Below are positions 21,133 to 31,023 of a stretch of DNA of 64,000 nucleotides, piece after piece. Source of the DNA: Symsagittifera roscoffensis (Eukaryota; Xenacoelomorpha; Acoela; Convolutidae). Below the pieces are notes generated by a model. The model did not search any database. It had not been told where the DNA came from and worked only from the letters and a program-made list of their open reading frames with translations. A program made the position numbers and the translations under genes. Position 1 is the first letter of the stretch. Every line of letters begins with the position of its first letter. The stretch is taken from the NCBI RefSeq assembly GCF_963678635.1, contig NC_087069.1, positions 54,542,928 through 54,606,927 of the forward strand, read 5' to 3'.

Positions 21133-24106
21133 CCTCGGCCATTCCGATTGAATTGCCCTCGTTCCTAGTTTCCTCAGTGGTAGTTGTCCTCGGCCATTCC
21201 GATTGAATTGCACTCGTTCCTAGTTTCCTCAGTGGTAGTTGTCCTCGGCCATTCCGATTGAATTGCACTCGTTCCTAGTTTCCTCAGTGGTAGTTGTCCT
21301 CGGCCATTCCGATTGAATTGCACTCGTTCCTAGTTTCCTCAGTGGTAGTTGTCCTCGGCCATTCCGATTGAATTGCACTCGTTCCTAGTTTCCTCAGTGG
21401 TAGTTGTCCTCGGCCATTCCGATTGAATTGCACTCGTTCCTAGTTTCCTCAGTGGTAGTTGTCCTCGGCCATTCCGATTGAATTGCACTCGTTCCTAGTT
21501 TCCTCAGTGGTAGTTGTCCTCGGCCATTCCGATTGAATTGCACTCGTTCCTAGTTTTCTCAGTGGTAGTTGTCCTCGGCCATTCCGATTGAATTGCACTT
21601 CGTTCCTAGTTTCCTCAGTGGTAGTTGTCCTCGGCCATTCCGATTGAATTGCACTCGTTCCTAGTTTCCTCAGTGGTAGTTGTCCTCGGCCATTCCGATT
21701 GAATTGCACTCGTTCCTAGTTTCCTCAGTGGTAGTTGTCCTCGGCCATTCCGATTGAATTGCACTCGTTCCTAGTTTCCTCAGTGGTAGTTGTCCTCGGC
21801 CATTCCGATTGAATTGCACTCGTTCCTAGTTTCCTCAGTGGTAGTTGTCCTCGGCCATTCCGATTGAATTGCACTCGTTCCTAGTTTCCTCAGTGGTAGT
21901 TGTCCTCGGCCTTTCCGATTGAATTGCACTCGTTCCTAGTTTCCTCAGTGGTAGTTGTCCTCGGCCATTCCGATTGAATTGCACTCGTTCCTAGTTTTCT
22001 CAGTGGTAGTTGTCCTCGGCCATTCCGATTGAATTGCACTCGTTCCTAGTTTCCTCAGTGGTAGTTGTCCTCGGCCATTCCGATTGAATTGCACTCGTTC
22101 CTAGTTTCCTCAGTGGTAGTTGTCCTCGGCCATTCCGATTGAATTGCACTCGTTCCTAGTTTCCTCAGTGGTAGTTGTCCTCGGCCATTCCGATTGAATT
22201 GCACTCGTTCCTAGTTTCCTCAGTGGTAGTTGTCCTCGGCCATTCCGATTGAAATGCACTCGTTCCTAGTTTCCTCAGTGGTAGTTGTCCTCGGCCATTC
22301 CGATTGAATTGCACTCGTTCCTAGTTTCCTCAGTGGTAGTTGTCCTCGGCCTTTCCGATTGAATTGCCCTCGTTCCTAGTTTCCTCAGTGGTAGTTGTCC
22401 TCGGCCATTCCGATTGAATTGCACTCGTTCCTAGTTTCTTCAGTGGTAGTTGTCCTCGGCCATTCCGATTGAATTGCACACGTTCCTAGTTTCCTCAGTG
22501 GTAGTTGTCCTCGGCCATTCCGATTGAATTGCAATCGTTCCTAGTTTCGTCAGTGGTAGTTGTCCTCGGCCATTCCGATTGAATTGCACTCGTTCCTAGT
22601 TTCCTCAGTGGTAGTTGTCCTCGGCCATTCCGATTGAATTGCACTCGTTCCTAGTTTCCTCAGTGGTAGTTGTCCTCGGCCATTCCGATTGAGTTGCACT
22701 CGTTCCTAGTTTCCTCAGTGGTAGTTGTCCTCGGCCATTCCGATTGAATTGCACTCGTTCCTAGTTTCCTCAGTGGTAGTTGTCCTCGGCCATTCCGATT
22801 GAATTGCACTCGTTCCTAGTTTCCTCAGTGGTAGTTGTCCTCGGCCATTCCGATTGAATTGCACTCGTTCCTAGTTTCCTCAGTGGTAGTTGTCATCGGC
22901 CATTCCGATTGAATTGCACTCGTTCCTAGTTTCCTCAGTGGTAGTTGTCCTCGGCCATTCCGATTGAATTGCACTCGTTCCTAGTTTCCTCAGTGGTAGT
23001 TGTCCTCGGCCATTCCGATTGAATTGCACTCGTTCCTAGTTTCCTCAGTGGTAGTTGTCCTCGGCCATTCCGATTGAATTGCACTCGTTCCTAGTTTTCT
23101 CAGTGGTAGTTGTCCTCGGCCATTCCGATTGAGTTGCACTCGTTCCTAGTTTCCTCAGTGGTAGTTGTCCTTGGCCATTCCGATTGAATTGCACTCGTTC
23201 CTAGTTTCCTCAGTGGTAGTTGTCCTCGGCCATTCCGATTGAATTGCACTCGTTCCTAGTTTCCTCAGTGGTAGTTGTCCTCGGCCATTCCGATTGAATT
23301 GCACTCGTTCCTAGTTTCCTCAGTGGTAGTTGTCCTCGGCCATTCCGATTGAATTGCACTCGTTCCTAGTTTCCTCAGTGGTAGTTGTCCTCGGCCATTC
23401 CGATTGAATTGCACTCGTTCCTAGTTTCCTCAGTGGTAGTTGTCCTCGGCCATTCCGATTGAATTGCACTCGTTCCTAGTTTTCTCAGTGGTAGTTGTCC
23501 TCGGCCATTCCGATTGAATTGCACTCGTTCCTAGTTTCCTCAGTGGTAGTTGTCCTCGGCCATTCCGATTGAATTGCACTTGTTCCTAGTTTCCTCAGTG
23601 GTAGTTGTCCTCGGCCATTCCGATTGAATTGCACTCGTTCCTAGTTTCCTCAGTGGTAGTTGTCCTCGGCCATTCCGATTGAATTGCACTCGTTCCTAGT
23701 TTCCTCAGTGGTAGTTGTCCTCGGCCATTCCGATTGAATTGCACTCGTTCCTAGATTCCTCAGTGGTAGTTGTCCTCCGCCTTTCCGATTGAATTGCCCT
23801 CGTTCCTAGTTTCCTCAGTGGTAGTTGTCCTCGGCCATTCCGATTGAATTGCACTCGTTCCTAGTTTCCTCAGTGGTAGTTGTCCTCGGCCATTCCGATT
23901 GAATTGCACTCGTTCCTAGTTTCCTCAGTGGTAGTTGTCCTCGGCCATTCCGATTGAATTGCCCTCGTTCCTAGTTTCCTCATTGGTAGTTGTCCTCGGC
24001 CATTCCGATTGAATTGCCCTCGTTCCTAGTTTCCTCAGTGGTAGTTGTCCTCGGCCATTCCGATTGAATTGCACTCGTTCCTAGTTTCCTCAGTGGTAGT
24101 TGTCCT
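21133..24106. repeat. 55-bp satellite array, right arm
   Basis: About 54 units of the same 55-bp monomer and orientation as 10735-16786. Its first seven bases duplicate 16780-16786. Variant units (cctttccgattgaattg at about 21911 and 22351, eight units apart, and again near 23781; gttttctc variants) again recur at multiples of 55. The array stops sharply at tgtcct|aactg. Confidence 0.97.
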
Positions 24107-24552
24107 AACTGTTTTGTACTGTTTTGAAAATTGGAATTGCCGGTTTTTTATGAGGTGCACGCTTCGCACTGCTATCTTATCTTCTGCGCCTTGATTGCTA
24201 TTTTTTTCCATTTCGGGTGTGTTGCTTTGATTGTGGTATTCGCGCTCATTTTTTTTTTGCTTTTATCAAGTCTAAAACGCTCTGCTCTGACCTGATACTG
24301 GCTACTTGTCCGAGACCATTAATTTGTGAGTACCTCGTAATTTTAAGATCGATCAAACATCTTTCAACTAAAATTTCCTAATGTTCTGTTGGTTCCGCAC
24401 AACATTCTAGAACGAATTTTAAAAACTTTCCTTTTCGCTTTATGATTTTTTTCATAAACGCCAAAAATTCCCATTTCATTTGTATGACGAGCTTATCTAT
24501 GCCTTGATCAACGTCTGATATCATCTTATTCAAATTCATCAATTGACCAGTT
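24107..24552. other. Non-coding flank of the satellite
   Basis: The satellite ends abruptly and AT-rich unique-looking DNA begins. No reading frame or repeat is recognised before the LINE fragment that starts near 24553. Confidence 0.5.
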
Positions 24553-25560
24553 CTGCAGCTTATTTTGAGCTACCACGGAAACAGACAGCAGCAAGTACAA
24601 ATGCGTGGTTTATTGTCTACCTTTTATCCGTAGAAAGCGGGGTGCCAGAGTGCTCAGAGTTAGAACACTTCCTCTTTAGTAGTTTCTGCGATGATTTGTC
24701 AGCAAAAATCATAACATAAAGTTATGGTTATGCAGAGGACAATAAATTTATTGCAGCTAATCTCATAACGCTACTTATTGATGCAAAGCAATCACTAGCT
24801 GGTGCGATTAAAACCAACGGGAGCCAATTAGAAAAAAAGCAAATTAAACAATATCAAAAGAGAATGCAGTGTCACGCTGGATAACAGAAAAAAGAGGGAT
24901 GTCAAAAAAGATCTAGGAGTCTTTCTTAAAGAAAACCTTACTTGCCATGAGCAAGATTAAAAATGGTAGAGAAAACGCTGAAATCTTTCTGCATATTAAA
25001 TCTCGAAAGTGCTGATTTTTTTGCCTGGCTAATGAAAAACAAACTCTTTAGATTTTTTTTTGTGCCCTGCAATGTAATGCGTACGGCTCGAATCTGTGGA
25101 AAGTCTCCAAACCTGATCTTAAGGTCATCGATAGTTTTCAACGCGAAGTCACAGTTTGGTTTCAAATGGCGAGCAAATGGAGTTTAGAGAACGCCTTCAG
25201 ATACTAGATTTTTCAAGTTTGCCAATAACATATTTTCAAGGGTCAATAACATATGTAGTGGGTGATAAAACGATAATGGTAAGAAATCTAGTATCTGGAT
25301 GCGTTCTTTGTGTTCTTTTGTGCTCGTCATTAGGACCTACAGAGTGGCTTTCCATTGAAGACTATCGATGACCCTCAGATCAATTTTGGACACTTTCCAG
25401 AGATTCAAGACCTGCATATTGCTTTCTTTTTCAGTTGCAAGGTAGAGCGTTTAAGCAAGGTACTATTGCGTTTAAGCATGTAAAAAGATTTCGATGCTTT
25501 CTCAACCTTTCTTGAAGCTTGCTCACTCCTAGTGAGTGTTTTTGTATCCATAACTCTTAA
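24553..25560 (+). pseudogene. Decayed LINE reverse transcriptase, 3' half
   Basis: Broken frames still spell RT landmarks in order: SGVPECSELEHFLFSSF..DL (domain B, normally SGVPQGS..G..LF..F.NDL), YAEDNKF (domain C, normally YADD), then RDVKKDLGVFLKENLTCHEQ (the conserved KDLGV block), YGSNLW..S..DLKVIDSFQRE (C-terminal block) and ERLQILDFSSLPI. Many stops and frameshifts interrupt it. This is a CR1/L2/Jockey-like family unrelated to the element in the satellite. About 100 bp at the left edge form an inverted repeat with 25785-25900. Confidence 0.8.
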
Positions 25561-25784
25561 ATCCTTTTTGACGTCCTTTTGACATCCGTGACCGTGACTC
25601 TCTTTTGAACTTGATTAACTGGCATTTTTTTTGACTCGCACTAGCTAGTCATCTTTTCGCATCAGTAGGTAGCGTAATGAAACTGGTTGCGAAAGTTTAA
25701 TTGTCGCCTATATAACCACATTTTTGTGACATGAGTCTTTCTTACAAATCATCAATGAAAATGAAGAAGGGAAAAATCCTAACA

Positions 25785-26560
25785 TTTAGCCCTTTGGCAC
25801 CCCGCATTTTGCAGATAAAATAGTAGGCAATAAACCATCTATTTATACTTGCTGTTGTCTGTTTTAGAAGTAGCTTCTACCAAGCTGCAGAAGCGGTCCG
25901 GTAATGGTTTTTGCTGCATTTCCTTTCACTTACTTTTAGCGACATACTTCGTTGAACGCTTTTTCGTAGTCAAGTTATTATGACTACTTTAAGGAGTGCA
26001 ATTTTTCCAAGAAGTAACTAAGATATTCAACCATTTGTGTAATAGTTGATTTAGTTCTTATGAATCCGTATTGAGTTGGAAACAGAATAGTTTTCATAGA
26101 AGGATAAAATTTTTCAACAACTCGAGTTTCTATCACTTTAAGGAGACGAAGTATAAGGCTGACTGTATGACAGTTTTATACTGATTGCTTATCACCATTT
26201 TTGCAAATTGATTTGGATTGCGATGTTTTTCACGTGGAAGAAGGGTTCAATGCTCATTTGCAATGACCTTTTCCAACAAGGACAGCAATTTATTTGCTAA
26301 TTGATGGAGAAGAAGATTACCCAACTAATTGATACTTGTCGCTTTTGTGATATCAAGCTTTTCTAGAGCAGTTGTTTTCGCAGACTGACTATAAAAAAGA
26401 AATTCATAACATCTTTGAGATTCGAATTTCTCGTCTTCTGCTTCGTTGAATGGCATTGGCTGAGCTAGGATGTTTTTTTCCTCGGGTTAGCTTTTTAAGA
26501 AAATATATATTTTTTTTCTGCGACGTGTTTTGCCAGTTCCTCTGATCTTTGACGGCGGAT
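25785..26560 (-). pseudogene. Decayed LINE reverse transcriptase, 5' half, inverted
   Basis: Read on the minus strand, broken frames show an LDITKAT..L..LANKLLSLL block, then PSMKTILFPTQYGFIRTKST (normally Q.GFR...ST), then LDYEKAFNEV (domain A), and finally the segment before SGVPQGS. The left edge (25785-25900) is the reverse complement of 24553-24660, so this is a second copy of the same family facing the other way. Several stops and frameshifts are present. Confidence 0.75.
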
Positions 26561-27718
26561 TTGGCCATGTATGATGATGACTAATATTGTGTTATTGATT
26601 ATGATGTTATCTCAGGCTTTACTTCAATCATTAATGGATTCCGACATTTTTTTTGCAAAACCTTAGTCTGAACCATTTGTGGAGGTTTTCCTTATTAGTA
26701 GCTTTTCCACAGTGGAAAGTAGTGCTTTTGATCAACAAGTCAGGACTGGATTTCGTATGTCTGCATATCCGTCCTTAAAAAATTTCATCATCAGCATTGA
26801 TAGGGGAATTAGATATTCCTACGACCATAATTGTGTTGATAAAAAAAGTTTCAGACGCAAAAAATGGAAAACTCAATGAATTATTAGTCAATGCCTGAAT
26901 TATTGATTTTTCAGATTTGAAATAACAAAGAAAAACTATAGTGGTGAGTCAGTAAATCAATTTTGTGTTGAGACAAAAGATATACAAAAAGTTTTGGACT
27001 AAACAACTTAAGTCAACAGATCTCTTAGTAGTACTGAAGCATGTCCTTAAAATTTATCGTTAGTTAAAACCAATCACGATCTGATTTTGATTCTAATCTT
27101 GAATTTCTCATGTCTTCATGTCTCATGCTAATTCATTATTGACTTCACTTCTAGAAACATCAAGAGACACTCGTCTTTGAAAAAAATACCCAGGAGCTCA
27201 ACTCGGGTCACTTCAACTTTTGTTACTCGACAAGACCATTTTGATGCAAGAAATGTATCGTATTTAAAAATAGTTATAAATAAAACCATTTCTTATGAGT
27301 GATTGGTCAATTTTGAGAGATAATGTTTCAGCAAAAAATCTCCCTAAAAATTCGAATTTATCTAATCCAGGCTAAAGTATTCAAGAACTTCAAAAGGCGC
27401 AAAAATTGAAATCAAACAAATGCTGTTTTGGTTTATCTTACTCTTAATCAAAGCTTAGGAGCTAACCGTTCAGAAATTGAGAAGGTAAACTTTTGAATAT
27501 AATTATCGAAAGTTTTTTTTTCTGAAATTAATCAAATTGTTTTGAATTATTACATGAGATCGACTGTTTATTTTAACCAGAAAATACAGAGCGCATTTGT
27601 TGCGTATTCACAGATAGTTTTATTATTGATGTTGTCGTCCTGTGTTGCTTCTGGGGACTTTCTGAATTATTTGAGAAAACACGCCTGCTAGCTTTATGAC
27701 TTTTAGAGCCTGGGAATA
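26561..27718. other. AT-rich non-coding DNA before the LTR element
   Basis: No convincing gene. A 66-codon frame at 26679 lacks protein-like composition. The last four bases (aata, 27715-27718) are the left target-site duplication of the LTR element. Confidence 0.5.
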
Positions 27719-28128
27719 TGGAACCTGATCCAAACTATATTTTATGATTGGATAAATTAGATATTTTACCACTGTAAAGTATTTAATATTAACAAATCAT
27801 GATCCATTTAACTAACAACCCACTTATTTGTAAGTGCTGAAATTACTTATTCTTTCAGCACCAGAGAGATTTGAATTTAACTTAGAAATTAGTTGCCTCT
27901 CCAAGAGAACTTCAGCAGCCGCAACAAACCAGTATACCCTAGATCTATTGAGCCTAGCAGAGACTAGTTAAACACCCTGAGACTAGAAAGTATAAGAGTA
28001 AGACTAGGATCGGTATTAGACTAAGAAGTTGCACGAATCTATCCGGCCGAAAATAAGATAGCGTGACGAGCAGACGGTGTACCCTATCCGAAATTACTCT
28101 ATGAGTTAAGCGCATCGGAGCTAACTCA
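27719..28128 (+). repeat. 5' LTR of copy 1
   Basis: 410 bp, nearly identical to 46196-46605 and to 53328-53737. It contains ttgtaagtgctg, a possible splice donor kept in all three LTRs, and agtataagag as a possible TATA-like box. Terminal dinucleotides are TG and CA. Confidence 0.97.
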
Positions 28129-28130
28129 TC

Positions 28131-28152
28131 TGGTGCGACCATAAGTCTCGAA
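28131..28152 (+). other. Primer-binding site of copy 1
   Basis: Two bases after the LTR comes tggtgcgaccataagtctcg, kept in copy 2. Its reverse complement ends in CCA and contains TTCGAGAC, which looks like a tRNA T-loop followed by the 3' acceptor strand, so it is a plausible tRNA primer site that extends into the T-arm. I cannot say which tRNA. Confidence 0.65.
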
Positions 28153-28215
28153 ATAGACCTTAATAGCTTAGATTTAACCAAAAATAGATTAGAAATTAGA
28201 CAAAACATTTAAAAA

Positions 28216-28449
28216 ATGTTATACGATGATAATTTAATCGAAATGTCTCTACGACTCAAAAGATCAGAGCCGATATTCCGAACGATAACAGAACTACCCG
28301 GAATCGTAGGAAGACCTCGAACCAGAGACGACATACGACAAAGTAGAAACTTACCATATAGTTGCATGATTGTACGGCAAAAGCCAACACAAACTTTTAA
28401 ATTTAGAATTTTGTTAGCAATGAATTTAGATTTTCATTTGCAAACATGA
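28216..28449 (+). CDS. ORF0, 77-residue leader protein, copy 1
   Basis: Starts with ATG 87 bp after the LTR and ends with TGA. The same ORF, same length, is intact in copy 2 (53825-54058). Differences between copies are divided about equally between silent codons and replacements, more silent than random drift would give, but the sample is small. Sequence is basic and soluble-looking (SLRLKRSEP, RPRTRDDIRQSRNLPYS); no domain is recognised. It sits where retroviruses have leader and packaging sequence, so it could be an exon joined to downstream ORFs: a TTTCAG|G acceptor-like site follows at 28477-28482 in both copies. Confidence 0.5.
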   Translation: MLYDDNLIEMSLRLKRSEPIFRTITELPGIVGRPRTRDDIRQSRNLPYSCMIVRQKPTQTFKFRILLAMNLDFHLQT

Positions 28450-28775
28450 AATTTTGAAGTCAATCTTCATAATCATTTCAGGCGCTAAACAAAATTATTA
28501 ATATACAATAACGATTGATAAAAAGATCTCAAATTGTTTTCTTAAATTCTGCAGTCTTATTTAAAACATGTTTGAAAAATATTTATTGAAAATCAAAATA
28601 AAAGTTAGTAGCATGACAATAAATTGTTAGTAATCATTAAATCATCTGTTGTCCCAGCTTCATCACCTAAACATAACAGCAATCATAAGATCACTAATAT
28701 CATTAAAAAACTAAATCTTTCTTTTAAATAAATTTAAACCACTTTTAAATTTAAATTCACTTATTTTTAAAATCA

Positions 28776-28800
28776 GATCATCAAGGCTTATCCTTGGATC
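28776..28800 (+). repeat. Leader hairpin repeat 1
   Basis: Reads gatcatcaaggcttatcc followed by ttggatc; the arms caagg and ccttg pair around cttat. An almost identical unit begins exactly 60 bp later. Both units are kept in copy 2 at 54387-54411 and 54447-54471. Confidence 0.7.
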
Positions 28801-28835
28801 TTAATTAGTTTTCTATTTCATTAAACTTAAAACCT

Positions 28836-28860
28836 GATCATCAAGGCCTATCCTTGGATC
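28836..28860 (+). repeat. Leader hairpin repeat 2
   Basis: Same 25-base unit as 28776-28800 with one change (gcct for gctt). The loop is cctat between caagg and ccttg. A candidate dimer-type packaging signal. Confidence 0.7.
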
Positions 28861-29370
28861 AAAAAGAACAATTTTGTTCTCCCCCACCCACTTAACAAGT
28901 GTCTAACGACCTCAAACGTCGATTCACTACCCAACCCTTTCAAAAAACCTAAGACTAATAGAAATTTTTCAACATAACTAACCATTCAAATTAGGATAAA
29001 CAGTGAAGAACTTCGGTTATTCATCCTTCACTTGATCCCTCCTCTTACCAGACCCAGGATAAATCTTAGACTTAGTAAGTTTAAAATAGTATCTAACGAA
29101 CTACTTGCGTTCTAATTATACCTGAACCTTGTGGATCGATTTACTATTCTCCAACCCTTGAACACAATCACTAACCCTAAGTAAGATTAAGTACGTTAAC
29201 ACCTTAGCTTATACTAGCCACGAGAAAGTAAAAAATCAATCTTCGGAATTGATATACTTCTCTCTCCAACCCTGAACAAATCGACCCAGGTTAAGCTAAC
29301 CAAAAAATCGTAAGGACTAACAGTATAAGAAAATAGACATCATTTAACAACTTTTTGCATCCTTCATCCT

Positions 29371-29798
29371 AAACCTTATGTCATTCAAAAATCTAGAAAC
29401 AAACAAACAATTGTTTATACAACTGTGAAATAGACAACAAAAGATACGATCTTGTAATCACACCTCATACACAAACAGTTGGATATTTTCGAACAAAACG
29501 ACAAACACTAAAAAGAAAAATAATAACTAAACAAAGACAAATCACACGAAAAAGATTTTCAAAAAATAGAAACGCATTTTCAGAATCAGAAGCCAGCAAT
29601 TTAGATGAACTCTATAATTTAAAAGAATCGATTAATAAAAATTGTCCCATTCACAATCAATTATATTTTTCCGACTCAGAAACAACTTCAAAATCATCAA
29701 AAAGAGGAAAAAGAAGGATGAAAAAGCAATATAAACACAAACCAGTACATTTATATAAATGGAATCAACCAATTAGACATATCGATAGTTATATATAA
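29371..29798 (+). pseudogene. Basic pre-Gag ORF, copy 1 (frameshifted)
   Basis: Begins with the ATG matching the intact copy-2 ORF at 54989, but small indels within the first 20 codons shift the frame into a TGA at about 29426. Downstream the original frame resumes with the same basic sequence (YDLVITPHTQTVGY, KRQTLKRKII, SKRGKRR..KKQYKHKP) and ends at a TAA about ten codons before the copy-2 stop. It is therefore a damaged version of a ~155-residue basic protein. Confidence 0.75.
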
Positions 29799-29817
29799 AC
29801 AGTCATTAAACAAAAAA

Positions 29818-31023
29818 ATGAGCCACAGCCATACTCAAAGTGACGATAGTCCAGATGACGACGACCTTTACCCCTTCCTCGTAGATGCACCCGATAATAG
29901 AGGACAACACGATCTTTGCAAGAATTTACTTCTAAATTTGTCTGAACCCGGAATCAGCCCATGCAAAGCAGAATTCCCAGATGTAAAAATCAAAAGACAA
30001 AGTATTGAACATTATCTGAAAGATATATGTAATTTAACACAACAGTATGGGATCTACACCATAGAATTCAGCACACCAAATCCGAATCACCGTAAATATG
30101 TAATTCAAACAGACGATCTTGACTTAGAATTTTCAAAAGTATTCTTAGATAATATTAAAAGCGTACAATATCATAACTCACAAAGAGCAAACTCCCTATT
30201 TACCAACGAAGTTTTTGTAATAATATATAGTTATATTTCAATATTAGAAAAAACAGAAATTCCAAATATCTCACCAACTGAGACATCCAAACATACAAAG
30301 GTACGACATGAAATCACATTATTTTCAACTTTCCTACATATAATCAAAGAAAATTTCACTAAAGACGAGGTTTCAGAACATACAAAACCTGACTTACAAA
30401 AACTTTTGGCATGGTTTATAATAGATTATTTTACACATAATATAGTTTTAATTTCACAAGCAAGAATAAATTTCTGACCTCAAAATTCAAATGATGATAC
30501 AGCCATCACAGAACAATCAGACTACGTTTAGGACCCCGAATGGTCTCATCATGCATTTCTTAATATCCCACAAGCTATCTCAAGCCAAGCAACCAGTACA
30601 ATATCTTTTCACAGAGATTATGTAAAAATAATACCATTAATCATTGATGCAACACTATTGAACTATAATACATTTTTACCTGATACGCGAAATAAGCGTT
30701 TAAATTCGACCGTCATACACAATGAAAACCTTAATGGAACTAGGAATCTTACACAACAAGATATCCAAACACCATCACACTTCATAAATGAGGAAATTGT
30801 CCAAACAACGACTACACAACAAAGTATTTCACCGATACGTCCAAGTTTAACAAAACCAAAAAATACAAACACTTCACTGGCACAAGTAACCTTACAATCA
30901 ACCGTTAAACCTTCGGTTGCTCCAAAATATTCACATATGGATTATCAAACATATAGACCTATGACAATACCGTCAAAAACACGAAGAAAGTTTAAAAGAA
31001 ACACTTTTGCAGAACACAATTAA
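29818..31023 (+). pseudogene. Acidic N-terminal Gag-region ORF, copy 1
   Basis: ATG then an acidic head (SDDSPDDDDLYPFL), followed by a helical-looking region (QSIEHYLKDICNLTQQYGIY, EITLFSTFLHIIKENF). In-frame TGA at 30476-30478 and TAG near 30532 interrupt it; the same frame then runs to TAA at 31021-31023 with a Thr/Gln/Pro-rich stretch and a basic end (PSKTRRKFKRNTF). The next ORF overlaps it in the +1 frame, so one long Gag precursor broken by small mutations is likely. No family is recognised. The start is supported by copy 2, where the same ATG overlaps the end of the basic ORF. Confidence 0.65.

Larger units (their letters stand above)
28450..29379 (+). other. Structured untranslated leader of copy 1
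   Basis: No ORF; highly similar to 54059-54988 of copy 2. It contains two 25-base hairpin-forming repeats (see separate entries) and several conserved blocks such as cccccacccacttaac and aacgacctcaaacgtcgatt. Position and structure suggest RNA packaging or translation control; that is inference. Confidence 0.55.

Noticed and set aside
10735-24106. CRISPR-like array
   Set aside because: Units are directly contiguous 55-mers with no spacers, and the context is eukaryotic.
27954-28208. Minus-strand frame in the LTR and primer-site region, also at 46431 and 53563
   Set aside because: It is conserved only because the LTR is; no protein features are seen.
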